Below are positions 53,939-63,088 of a DNA stretch of 64,000 nt, in pieces (the first letter of the stretch is position 1; each line of letters starts with the position of its first letter). The translations under genes were made by a program, and so were the position numbers. The stretch is taken from positions 1 through 64,000 of the forward strand of contig NZ_DLHN01000038.1 of the NCBI RefSeq assembly GCF_002483235.1, given 5' to 3'. The stretch is from Pedobacter glucosidilyticus. GTDB taxonomy: Bacteria > Bacteroidota > Bacteroidia > Sphingobacteriales > Sphingobacteriaceae. Under the pieces are notes generated by a model. It was not told the origin of the DNA and did no database searches. It worked only from the letters and a program-made list of their open reading frames with translations.

Positions 53939-56797
53939 ATGAGAATAAGCTCTTCATTATTAGTGTGTTTCTGGCTGTTTAGCGTTTTTACCACGCTAGC
54001 TAATGATGGGTTGAAAAATAAAAAGTTTAAACTGCCTCCAGGTGTTACCGTCAAAGATATTATCCCTAATAGCTTAATCATTAAATACAAAAATATCAGT
54101 ACTGCTGCAACACGCTCCGTACAAAACAACATCGCCTCTGGAAAACAAAAAATTCAGTTTTTAAAGCATGAACCTGTTATAAAATTAAACCATATCTATG
54201 ACTTACCTATCCACAAACAATTAGCTTTGGATAAGGCAGGTTTAAATAAGGTTTATGAAATAGAATACCGTTCTAGCCAGTCTATAGAAAATGTTATAAA
54301 CACCTTACTAGAACAAGAAGAAGTAGAATATGCCGAGCCAAGATATATCTACCATACCTCTTCTGAGCCTAATGATCCATTTTTTCAGCAAGGAACTCAG
54401 AATCATCTTTTGCGGGTAAATGCTGTAGAAGCATGGAATATACAAAATGCTGCAAACGGGCAAATTATTGCCGTTGTAGATTCTGGGGCAGACTTAGAAC
54501 ACGAAGATTTAGCCGCTAACATTTATCTGAACAATAATGATCCTGTAAATGGTATAGATGATGATGGCGATGGCTACATTGATAATTACAGAGGTTGGGA
54601 TTTTGTTGGAGCTTCTTTTACAAACGGAAGACCAGATAACAATCCCGATATTCCGTCTGATAGTTTAGACCACGGAATGCATGTTGCTGGCATTGCCTCT
54701 GCTGTAGCTAATAATGGTGTTGGGATAGCTAGTTTGGCTAAAGATGCCAAATTAATGATTTTAAAAGCAGGTTCTGATGATAATGCTACAGCTATATACA
54801 GAGGTTACGAGGCCATTTTATATGCAGTTAATAAAGGAGTAAAAATTATCAACTGTTCTTGGGGTGGGCCTGGCTTTAGTGCTTACGGACAGGATGTGAT
54901 TAATTTTGCGGTAAGTAACGGATGTTTGGTAATTGCAGCAGCAGGTAATAGTGCGAAAGAAGGATTAGACTATCCAGCAGCTTATAATGGCGTTTTGGCT
55001 GTTGCAAACGTCAATAATAGTGATATTAAATCAAGCAGTTCTAGCTATGGTTTTGATGTAGATATTGCCGCACCCGGTCAAAATATTTGGAGTACGCTAA
55101 ATAATGATACTTACGGAACAAAATCAGGTACATCTATGGCTACTCCTTTAGTATCCAGTGCAGCGGCTCTAGTTGCTGCAAAATATCCTCAGCTATCTGG
55201 GCCTGCCATCGGAGAAATTTTAAGATTAAGTACCGATAATATTTACAGCTTAAGTGGGAATAGCAATTTTGTAAATAAACTGGGCAAAGGCAGGTTAAAT
55301 ATTGCTAAAGCATTAGAAAGTACACCTGCTATAGCCATCAGAAAGCAAAATATCATCTTACAAGATAATTCTGACGGAGTTTTAGCCGGCGGAGATACGG
55401 TTGAACTGGCTATAGATTTAAAAAGCATTTTAGGGAATGTATCCAATTTAAATGTAACCCTCAGCACAGATAATCCTGATGTAACCGTTATTACATCAAA
55501 TTTAGTTTTAACGCAATTAAATCAAGATGAAACCAAGCAACTTGGTTTTTTCAAAGTATTCTTAGCCCCAAGAACTCAAGAAAATGTTGAGGTAATTTTT
55601 AAACTTCAATACGCATCCTCAAATTACCAGGATGAAGAGTTTTTTGCATTGAGGGTAAATCTTGATTATTTGAATATCAATGAAAATCAAATAGCTACAA
55701 CATTAACAAGTAACGGAAGGGTAGGATTTAGCGCTCAGGATGCTCAAAACGGCTTAGGGTTTGTGTATCAGAATAAAAATTTACTTTATGAAGCTTCCTT
55801 AATGATAGGGAATAGTACAAGTAGAATTTCTAATAATGCAAGAGCTCCACAAATTGGCAGAGCCGAGGAAGATTTTCTTAAAATCGCCAGACCTTTAAAA
55901 GAAATTGATGATACAAATGTGCTGGTTGCAGCCTCAACTTTTAATGATTATGGCTCTAACAGTCCCTTAGATGTACAAGTTATAAATAAGCATTATGCTT
56001 ATAAAAATGCCCCAGATGATAAATATGTTATCGTAGAGTACTTGATTAAAAATAATAGTATTGTGCCATTAAATGGCTTGTATGTAGGTTTATTTTGTGA
56101 TTGGGATATTGATAATAGTGAAGAAAATATTGTAAAATACAGGCCTGATAAATCATTAGCATATACCTATTCTGTAAACCCCGGAAATCCTTATACAGCC
56201 GTTAAAGTGCTAAATACAAACGCATCTGTACAATTTTACCCCATGTCTTACCAATTGGTTGGTGATATTTTAGAAGATGATTCTTTTACCCGGGCAGAAA
56301 AATTTACCAGTTTAAGTAGTGGTATATTTAAAACAGAACTTGGCGAAAGTTTAGGCGGTTTAGATGTGATGTATACCATGGGTGTAGGCCCTTACAATGT
56401 GGCATCAAAAGATTCTATACAAGTAGCTTTTGCCTTTATAGGCGGAGACAATTTAAATGATATCATCCTATCAGCAGATGCAGCACAAGAAAAGTTTGCA
56501 AGCTTACAGCTTTTTGAAGCAGAGCCAGTTTTGAAATTCGAGGTTTCTCAAAATTATCCAAACCCAACAAAAGGAAATACTTTTTTTGATGTTGCTTTGC
56601 CAGAAGCAGGCAGTTTATTTGTTGATTTGTATGATATTACTGGAAAGAAAATCAAGCAAATTTATGGCACTGCCCTTCTAGGTGCAGGCAAGCACACCCT
56701 TTCTACCACACTTGATGATTTATCTGCTGGAATTTATTTTGCAGAGTTTCAGTATCGCCAAACCAAAGAAGTTGTTAAGCTAATTTTAACAAACTAA
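53939..56797 (+). CDS. Secreted S8 subtilase with type IX secretion sorting domain
   Basis: This 952-residue protein has a signal peptide (about 1-21), a propeptide (about 45-140), and an S8 catalytic domain (about 155-460) with Asp181 (AVVDSGAD), His245 (DHGMHVAG), oxyanion Asn337 (AAGNS) and Ser399 (GTSMATP). An acidic insert NGIDDDGDGYIDNYRGWDF (about 204-222) looks calcium-binding. A beta-rich region follows, and the last about 80 residues are a type A sorting domain (NYPNPTKG, LYDITGKK, LSAGIYFAEF), so export by the type IX system is expected. It overlaps the convergent tdk gene by 4 bases. Confidence 0.93.
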   Translation: MRISSSLLVCFWLFSVFTTLANDGLKNKKFKLPPGVTVKDIIPNSLIIKYKNISTAATRSVQNNIASGKQKIQFLKHEPVIKLNHIYDLPIHKQLALDKAGLNKVYEIEYRSSQSIENVINTLLEQEEVEYAEPRYIYHTSSEPNDPFFQQGTQNHLLRVNAVEAWNIQNAANGQIIAVVDSGADLEHEDLAANIYLNNNDPVNGIDDDGDGYIDNYRGWDFVGASFTNGRPDNNPDIPSDSLDHGMHVAGIASAVANNGVGIASLAKDAKLMILKAGSDDNATAIYRGYEAILYAVNKGVKIINCSWGGPGFSAYGQDVINFAVSNGCLVIAAAGNSAKEGLDYPAAYNGVLAVANVNNSDIKSSSSSYGFDVDIAAPGQNIWSTLNNDTYGTKSGTSMATPLVSSAAALVAAKYPQLSGPAIGEILRLSTDNIYSLSGNSNFVNKLGKGRLNIAKALESTPAIAIRKQNIILQDNSDGVLAGGDTVELAIDLKSILGNVSNLNVTLSTDNPDVTVITSNLVLTQLNQDETKQLGFFKVFLAPRTQENVEVIFKLQYASSNYQDEEFFALRVNLDYLNINENQIATTLTSNGRVGFSAQDAQNGLGFVYQNKNLLYEASLMIGNSTSRISNNARAPQIGRAEEDFLKIARPLKEIDDTNVLVAASTFNDYGSNSPLDVQVINKHYAYKNAPDDKYVIVEYLIKNNSIVPLNGLYVGLFCDWDIDNSEENIVKYRPDKSLAYTYSVNPGNPYTAVKVLNTNASVQFYPMSYQLVGDILEDDSFTRAEKFTSLSSGIFKTELGESLGGLDVMYTMGVGPYNVASKDSIQVAFAFIGGDNLNDIILSADAAQEKFASLQLFEAEPVLKFEVSQNYPNPTKGNTFFDVALPEAGSLFVDLYDITGKKIKQIYGTALLGAGKHTLSTTLDDLSAGIYFAEFQYRQTKEVVKLILTN

Positions 56798-57348
56798 GAA
56801 TTGTGGTAACAAACCCTGCAACGAGGCTCGTAGCTTTCTTTCTCTCCTAAAAGTACTTTATTAGTGTTTTCTATCAGTCTATAGCTATAGAGTGCTGGTC
56901 CTCCACATTTTACACAAACTGCCTGTACCTTGGTAACCTCTTCGGCAATGGCCATTAAAGCGGGCATAGGCCCAAAAGGCTTGCCTGTAAAATCCATGTC
57001 TAAACCAGCAACAATCACCCTTATACCTTTATTCGCAAGTTTAATACAAACATCGGGTAATTCCTCATCAAAAAACTGTGCTTCATCAATACCAACCACC
57101 TGGGTATTACTACCGTATAATAGTATGGCTGATGAATGCTCAACCGGGGTAGAGTGTATAGAATTTAAATCGTGAGATACAACAGCAACTTCATCATAAC
57201 GGGTATCGGTTTTAGGTTTAAAAATCTCTACCTGCAATTTAGCAATCTCAGCTCTTCTTAACCTTCTGATTAACTCTTCTGTTTTACCAGAAAACATAGA
57301 GCCACAAATAACTTCTATGTTTCCGCCAAATTCGCTTTTTCTTTTCAA
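56794..57348 (-). CDS. tdk: Thymidine kinase
   Basis: This type II thymidine kinase of 184 residues has P-loop GSMFSGKT (16-23), the catalytic and Walker B-like GIDEAQFFD, the substrate lasso region and a CVKC/CRVC zinc site near the C terminus. It salvages thymidine. No ATG exists in frame upstream of the P-loop before a stop; the best start is the TTG at 57348, giving MKRKSEFGGNIEVICG. It overlaps the convergent subtilase gene by 4 bases. Confidence 0.94.
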   Translation of the reverse strand: MKRKSEFGGNIEVICGSMFSGKTEELIRRLRRAEIAKLQVEIFKPKTDTRYDEVAVVSHDLNSIHSTPVEHSSAILLYGSNTQVVGIDEAQFFDEELPDVCIKLANKGIRVIVAGLDMDFTGKPFGPMPALMAIAEEVTKVQAVCVKCGGPALYSYRLIENTNKVLLGEKESYEPRCRVCYHNS

Positions 57349-57472
57349 GATATTGTCTTTAATAATATAATTATTTGCTTCTGTAAGCGTTGAGTGAAAC
57401 GAATATCAGAATTTTAATGTTATTTTTGACTGAGTATTTACCAACATCGTTGAGCCAAAAAATATAATCAAT

Positions 57473-58468
57473 ATGATGAATAAGCAGGAGATTTTAAAGA
57501 AAATAGGAAATATTATTCTGGAGTTAAATGAGCAACATCAATACCTCAGCCAAGTTCAAAAAATAAATATTCTTGAATTAGAGCTATTTACTGCTAATGC
57601 TGATTTTTTGATAGATCATATAGAAATTTTAAAAAAGCTAAACGATACCAAAAATTGGCAAGAAGATGTCAACAGTATACATACAGCTAAACCTGTTTTG
57701 GAAGAACCTGCTGCCCCTCCTTTGATAGAGCACCATCAAGTTATAGAAGTTGTATCAGAGCCTCAAGCTCATCAAGAAGAGATTGCTGACGATGAACATA
57801 CCTTAAACGAACCTGCTTTACCAGAATTTAAGTTTTCTTTTGATGAGCCAGAACCTACAGAAATGATTTTTGATTTTGAAAAAAAGTTATCAGTAGAAGA
57901 AGTTTTTGACAGAGTGCTTACAGCGGAAGAGCAACGTGTGTTGGCAGAGAAACAACAAGCTTTAGCGCCTATGGCAGAAACTGAAATTCAGGAGATGGAT
58001 CAGCAGGATGAAAATATCCTACTTGAACAAGAAGCTGAGCCTTTTATCATAACTCAGGATAAACCAGCACAACTCCTAGAAGAAGAGCCTGTGCAAACAC
58101 CGCCACAATCCATAGCCATTACTCAAACTATTCCAACAGAAAAACAGGCAGAGGCAGAGAAGCCAAAATCATTAAACGAAGTTTTATCAGCCAATAGAGA
58201 ATTGCCCGGTGCTAAATCATACAGCAGACCTATCGCAGACTTAAAAGCTTCTATCTCTTTAAATGATAAAATGATGTTTATAAAAGAATTGTTTAATGGG
58301 TATAATTTGGCTTATAGCGAGGCCATAGAGATTTTAAACAGGTTTGATAATTTCGAAGCCTCAGACAATTTCTTGATGAAAAATTATGCCGATAAAAATA
58401 ACTGGGCAGCCAAACAAGAAGTTGTAGACCGTCTTTACGAAATTTTAAACAGAAAATTTAAGAATTAA
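57473..58468 (+). CDS. Acidic, glutamate-rich protein of unknown function
   Basis: This 331-residue cytoplasmic protein has a helical N-terminal domain (about 1-65, LKKIGNIILELNEQHQYLS), a long low-complexity acidic linker rich in Glu, Pro and Gln (about 75-235), and a conserved-looking helical C-terminal domain (about 245-331, SLNDKMMFIKELFNGYNLAY). No catalytic motif is visible. The layout suggests a scaffold or adaptor, but this is speculation. Its 3' end overlaps the convergent rodA gene by 11 bases. Confidence 0.8.
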   Translation: MMNKQEILKKIGNIILELNEQHQYLSQVQKINILELELFTANADFLIDHIEILKKLNDTKNWQEDVNSIHTAKPVLEEPAAPPLIEHHQVIEVVSEPQAHQEEIADDEHTLNEPALPEFKFSFDEPEPTEMIFDFEKKLSVEEVFDRVLTAEEQRVLAEKQQALAPMAETEIQEMDQQDENILLEQEAEPFIITQDKPAQLLEEEPVQTPPQSIAITQTIPTEKQAEAEKPKSLNEVLSANRELPGAKSYSRPIADLKASISLNDKMMFIKELFNGYNLAYSEAIEILNRFDNFEASDNFLMKNYADKNNWAAKQEVVDRLYEILNRKFKN

Positions 58469-59726
58469 TCCCCATTCGGTTTGCATCAAGCTTGAGCAGG
58501 ATAAATAAGAGTATCGTAAAACTAATTAAAGACGAGCCTCCATAGCTTAAAAAGGGTAAGGGTATACCGATAACAGGCATCAAGCCAATCGTCATGGCAA
58601 TGTTGATGAAGAAATGGCAAAATAAAATACATGCTACCGAGTAACCATAAATCCTGTTGAAAGAGGAGCGTTGTCTTTCTGCCAATACAACTATTCTAAG
58701 CAATAAAACCAGATAGATAAGAATAACGGTAAAGCTACCAGCAAAGCCCCATTCTTCTCCTACGGTGCAAAAAATAAAATCGGTACTTTGTTCGGGTACA
58801 AAGTTAAACTTAGTTTGGGTGCCTTGTAAATATCCTTTACCCAGCAAACCTCCAGAACCAATAGCTATTTTTGATTGGTTTACATTATAACCTGCACCTC
58901 TTAAATCTGTAGAAATACCTAAAAGAATATCAATCCTCCCTTTTTGGTGAGATTTTAAGACATGATTATAAACAAAATCTACACTAAACATAAAGATGAT
59001 GGAGAGCGCAAAGCCTGCTATAAAAGTGGTCAGAAGTTTCCGGTTTTTTTGGTAATGATAAATAAGCAATCCCGTAAGGGCAATTAAAGCCAAACTTACC
59101 ATCAACTTCCCAAAAAGTAGGGTGGTGATGAAAAGGATAATCATCAATACACCAGAAATAAGATAATAGGGAGAAAGCCCTTCTCTGTAAAGTACCAAAA
59201 TTAAGGAACCAAATACCATAGCAGATCCGGTATCAGGCTGTAGCATAATCAAAAACATAGGCAAGCCCAAAATAGCGGCACAAACTACCTGTGTTTTCAA
59301 ATCAGAGAGTTTAAAATTGCCTGAGCTTAAATATTTAGCCAGCAATAAACAAGATGACCATTTGGCAAACTCAGAAGGTTGCAGCCTGAAACTTCCTATA
59401 GGTATCCAGGCTTGGTTACCGCCAACATTTCTTCCTATCACAAGTACCACAATTAAAAGAAGAATAGTTATGGCATAAAATATAGGCGAGAATGTGCTAA
59501 AGAACTTGGCATCCATAAGCAGTATGGCAGTACCTGTAATAATAGCTACAATAATAAAAATCAACTGTTTACCAAAATTGGTATTCATATCAAAAATAGA
59601 TACGGTTTCATCCGTAAATACCGCAGCATAAATATTAAACCAGCCAATAGCCATCAATAGCAAGAAAAGTAGGATAGTAAAGCTATCTACGTTAAAGAAA
59701 AAACTACGATTATGGTTATTGTTCAT
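58458..59726 (-). CDS. rodA: Rod-shape SEDS peptidoglycan polymerase RodA
   Basis: This 422-residue protein with about 10-12 transmembrane helices is of the FtsW/RodA/SpoVE family: the glycosyltransferase that works with PBP2 in side-wall synthesis. Signatures include RLQPSEFAKWS, QPDTGSAMVFG, DFIFCTVGEEWGF and the terminal GIPLPFLSYGGSSL. It overlaps mrdA by 11 bases at its start and is the last gene of the mre operon. Confidence 0.95.
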   Translation of the reverse strand: MNNNHNRSFFFNVDSFTILLFLLLMAIGWFNIYAAVFTDETVSIFDMNTNFGKQLIFIIVAIITGTAILLMDAKFFSTFSPIFYAITILLLIVVLVIGRNVGGNQAWIPIGSFRLQPSEFAKWSSCLLLAKYLSSGNFKLSDLKTQVVCAAILGLPMFLIMLQPDTGSAMVFGSLILVLYREGLSPYYLISGVLMIILFITTLLFGKLMVSLALIALTGLLIYHYQKNRKLLTTFIAGFALSIIFMFSVDFVYNHVLKSHQKGRIDILLGISTDLRGAGYNVNQSKIAIGSGGLLGKGYLQGTQTKFNFVPEQSTDFIFCTVGEEWGFAGSFTVILIYLVLLLRIVVLAERQRSSFNRIYGYSVACILFCHFFINIAMTIGLMPVIGIPLPFLSYGGSSLISFTILLFILLKLDANRMGINS

Positions 59727-61650
59727 CTTTCTTACTACTTATTTGGGTACTAGCAGGTATCGCATTGCTGGCAACAGGTTTACTAGTGGTACTATCTTTC
59801 TTAATACCAGGCCTAAGCACTCTTTTTTGTCCTGGTAATAAATTGGCTTTTATGATTCTTTCTGTATAATACTTTGGTCTGGTGATAGAGTCTCTAAGGT
59901 ATTTCTCTATCATTAAACTTGCAATTGGGGCCGACCAAGTAGAGCCAAAGCCAGCATTTTCTACTACTACCGCAATAGCAATTTTAGGATTTTGGCGTGG
60001 CGCAAATGCTACAAATACCGAGTGATCCGCACCATGAGGGTTTTGTACCGTACCTGTTTTACCACAAATTTCTATATCAACAATCTTAGAAAAATAACCC
60101 GTACCTCCGGGGGCATTTACAACCCTACTCATTCCTTCAATAACAGGTTCAAAATATTTAGCATCTATACCTGCACTATTTTTTATGGTATATTCTTCTT
60201 TGATGATTTTCTTATCGCCAATGGCTTTAATCAGGTGTGGTTTATAATAAAAGCCTCTGTTAGCAACAATGGCCATCACATTTGCCATTTGTAATGGAGT
60301 AATGCCTAGCTCGCCCTGTCCAATAGATAAAGAAATATTAAAACCCGAGCCCCATTTATTACTGCCCCATCTTTTGGTAAAATAATCTGCAGTAGGTATC
60401 AAGCCATCTCTTTCGGCAGGTAAATCAATCCCTAGCTCAGCCCCAATCCCAAACTTCATGACCGCTTCACGCCATCGGGTATAGGCTTTAAAAGGCTTTA
60501 AACCAGTTTTGTCAATCATCCTTTGATAGGTATAACCGTAATAGGTATTACAAGAACCCTCAATAGATTTTTCAAGTGCAATGGTGCCATGTACGTGGGT
60601 ACAGCCCATAAAACCTCTGCTACCATAGCGGTAACCACCAGGGCAATGGAAAGTAGTTTGGGCCGTAATAGCACCCATTTGCTGGGCTACTAAAGCATTA
60701 ACCACTTTGAAAATAGAGCCCGGAGGATACTCAGCCTGCGTTGGCCTGATGAACATAGGTTTAAAAGGATCCTTCAGAAGCTTCATATAATTATTCCCCC
60801 TTTGGCGGCCAACCATTAAGTTAGGGTCGTACTTAGGGCTGCTTACAAAGGCTAAAATTTCGCCGGTAGCAGGTTCAATAGCTACTACGCTACCAATTTT
60901 ATTATTCATCAATTGCTCACCATACAATTGTAGCTCTTTATCTAAAGAAGAAATCAGCTTATCTCCGGCAACAGCCAAAGTATCATATTTACCCTCAAAA
61001 AAGCTTCCTTGCTCTCGGTTATGCACATCAACCATGATGTTTCTTACCCCTCTTTGCCCTCTCAATAAATCTTCGTAAGATTTTTCAATACCCGATTTTC
61101 CTATATAATCCCCTTGGGTATAAAAACCAGCATATTTTTCAATTTCTTTATCGTTAACCTCGCCAATATAACCTAAGAATTGCGCAGCGGTAGAGTCGGG
61201 GTAATAACGTACAGAACGGGCTAAAACATAAAAACCTGGAAACTGAAATTGCTTTTCCTGAAAAGCAGCATAAGTTTTAGCAGAAAGTTGTTTTTCAAAT
61301 AATGATGCCCGGTAAGGCGAATAATTGTTGGCCTTCTTATACTTTTTATCAAACTCCTTTTTGGTTATATCAATTAAACGGCAGAATTCTACCGTGTCAA
61401 AAGGTTTTACCTGTTTAGGGATAATCATTAAATCATAAACAGGTTCGTTTTGAACCAAAACCTTCTCGTTTCTGTCTAAGATGATACCTCGGGCTGGGTA
61501 AATGATAAGTTTTCTGAGTACATTGTTATCCGCAGATAGTTTATAACGGTCATCAATAACCTGAATGTAAAACAGGCGAGCCAGTAAAACCAAAGCGGTA
61601 ACAATAAATAAGCCTTGGATAATGTATCTACGAGTAAAAAAACTATTCAT
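59716..61650 (-). CDS. mrdA: Penicillin-binding protein 2 (class B transpeptidase)
   Basis: This 644-residue protein has one N-terminal membrane helix (about 10-28), a PBP dimerisation domain (about 50-230) and a transpeptidase domain with Ser312-x-x-Lys (YPPGSIFKVV), Ser366-Cys-Asn (EGSCNTYYG) and Lys-Thr-Gly (CGKTGTVQNPHG). It crosslinks peptidoglycan for elongation, with RodA. A Ser/Thr/Lys-rich tail follows the domain. Its start overlaps the mreD stop by 4 bases, implying translational coupling. Confidence 0.95.
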   Translation of the reverse strand: MNSFFTRRYIIQGLFIVTALVLLARLFYIQVIDDRYKLSADNNVLRKLIIYPARGIILDRNEKVLVQNEPVYDLMIIPKQVKPFDTVEFCRLIDITKKEFDKKYKKANNYSPYRASLFEKQLSAKTYAAFQEKQFQFPGFYVLARSVRYYPDSTAAQFLGYIGEVNDKEIEKYAGFYTQGDYIGKSGIEKSYEDLLRGQRGVRNIMVDVHNREQGSFFEGKYDTLAVAGDKLISSLDKELQLYGEQLMNNKIGSVVAIEPATGEILAFVSSPKYDPNLMVGRQRGNNYMKLLKDPFKPMFIRPTQAEYPPGSIFKVVNALVAQQMGAITAQTTFHCPGGYRYGSRGFMGCTHVHGTIALEKSIEGSCNTYYGYTYQRMIDKTGLKPFKAYTRWREAVMKFGIGAELGIDLPAERDGLIPTADYFTKRWGSNKWGSGFNISLSIGQGELGITPLQMANVMAIVANRGFYYKPHLIKAIGDKKIIKEEYTIKNSAGIDAKYFEPVIEGMSRVVNAPGGTGYFSKIVDIEICGKTGTVQNPHGADHSVFVAFAPRQNPKIAIAVVVENAGFGSTWSAPIASLMIEKYLRDSITRPKYYTERIIKANLLPGQKRVLRPGIKKDSTTSKPVASNAIPASTQISSKKDEQ

Positions 61651-62165
61651 TTACGCTGTTTTTTTCTATAAAAAAGAGCTTCCGTAATTAATATTAACGT
61701 TACCGTAAACGTTGAACTTATCAGAACCCTACTGAAGGTATTAAGTATTTCTGCAAATTTAAAAACCTCCAGATTAAACAGAAAAAAGTGATGAGTTATG
61801 GTAAGGATAAGTGTATAAAAGAAAAACCATCTAAAACCCATAATACCTAAGGTAGGCTCTGGGTCGCTATCATAATTGTCTTTTTGTACGGTAATGCTGA
61901 TGAAAAATACCCTCATTAAAGCTAAAACAGTACAAGCAGCAGCATGCAAGCCTAAAGTATCACTAAACAAATCAATACTAAAACCCATTAAAAAAGATAG
62001 GGTAAATAGCAGGATGTTAGGAGTTTCAAAAGGTAATAATAAGATAAAAAGAATATATAAAAAAGGAACATTAAGGTTGTAAAACACCATATTCTTTAAC
62101 AGGAAAACCTGTATAAAAACTAAGATGATAAACCTTAAAACGTTAAATAACAGAATTCTGCTCAT
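61647..62165 (-). CDS. mreD: Rod shape-determining protein MreD
   Basis: This 172-residue integral membrane protein has about five hydrophobic helices, an acidic-basic loop (QKDNYDSDPEPTLG) in the middle and a basic end (RKKQRK). MreD-like proteins vary greatly in sequence; identity is supported by length, topology and position between mreC (no gap) and mrdA (4-base overlap). Confidence 0.9.
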   Translation of the reverse strand: MSRILLFNVLRFIILVFIQVFLLKNMVFYNLNVPFLYILFILLLPFETPNILLFTLSFLMGFSIDLFSDTLGLHAAACTVLALMRVFFISITVQKDNYDSDPEPTLGIMGFRWFFFYTLILTITHHFFLFNLEVFKFAEILNTFSRVLISSTFTVTLILITEALFYRKKQRK

Positions 62166-62996
62166 TTATAATTCTTTATTTTGTGCCTCTAGTAATAACT
62201 GCTCTGCGGCAAAATTATTTTTGATAATATACACATGCTGCAAAGCATAAAAATTAGTCGATAGCTTTACGCTGATATCTAAAAAGCTACCACCACCTTT
62301 AACACCAGATTTTAATACAGTACCAACCATAATCCCTTTAGGAAATATCACCCCTAAACCAGAGGTTACTACCTTGGCTTTTGGTTTGATATTTAGCTGG
62401 TTAGGTATATCTGTTAAAGTTACGATTTGCGAGTTTTCACCATCCCATACCAATGGTCCAAAATACGGAGTACCTTCTATAGATGAGTTAATGCGTGTAT
62501 CCTCATGAAGGATAGATTGTATTGAAGAGAAGTTTTCCGAAACATTCCACACAATACCTACCACACCTGATGGACCTATAACCCCCATTCCTTTTTTGAT
62601 ACCGTGTTTACTGCCACGGTTAATCGTTAAATAGTTATTTCTGGAGGTGATAGATTTATTGATAACTTCTGCCTCGATATACTCATATTGCACCTTATTG
62701 ATGGTGTCTGTGATTTTTTTACTAACCAGGCTATCGTTAAAATAAGCTGAGGGTAGTTTGCTTCTTAAGAGCGCATTTTCACGGGCTAAGCTGTCATTTA
62801 CAACCTCAAGATGAAGATATTTACTGATGTTGTTATAGCGTTCGTAAAAATTCCCGACAATTTGGTTGGATGTGTTTAAAGTGCTGGAGCGTTGAAAATC
62901 ATTGTTCCTAACCAATAAAACAATAGAAATTAGGAAGAATATGACAAATAAAAAGAGGGCATTATAATTACTAATAAACCTCCAAAGATTGCGCAT
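62166..62996 (-). CDS. mreC: Rod shape-determining protein MreC
   Basis: This 276-residue protein has one N-terminal membrane helix (about 10-30), a periplasmic coiled coil (about 50-85) and an MreC beta-barrel domain (ITSRNNYLTINRGSKHGIKK, GPSGVVGIVWNVS, VVTSGLGVIFPKGIMVG). It connects MreB filaments to the PBP2-RodA machine. It lies between mreB (92 bases upstream) and mreD (adjacent). Confidence 0.94.
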   Translation of the reverse strand: MRNLWRFISNYNALFLFVIFFLISIVLLVRNNDFQRSSTLNTSNQIVGNFYERYNNISKYLHLEVVNDSLARENALLRSKLPSAYFNDSLVSKKITDTINKVQYEYIEAEVINKSITSRNNYLTINRGSKHGIKKGMGVIGPSGVVGIVWNVSENFSSIQSILHEDTRINSSIEGTPYFGPLVWDGENSQIVTLTDIPNQLNIKPKAKVVTSGLGVIFPKGIMVGTVLKSGVKGGGSFLDISVKLSTNFYALQHVYIIKNNFAAEQLLLEAQNKEL

Positions 62997-63005
62997 ATTG
63001 TATTT

Positions 63006-63071
63006 GATTTACGATTCTTGATTTTAGATTTACGATTTTATTTGCTATGCCTGATCTAAAATCGTAAATCT
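63006..63071. repeat. Inverted repeat in the mreB-mreC gap
   Basis: AGATTTACGATTTTA (63026-63040) and TAAAATCGTAAATCT (63057-63071) are a perfect 15-base-pair inverted repeat with a 16-base loop; the core GATTTACGATT also recurs directly at 63006-63016. It lacks a T-run in the operon's direction, so it could be a processing or stability hairpin or a dispersed repeat. Confidence 0.65.
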
Positions 63072-63088
63072 GAAATCTTTTTTTTTGA

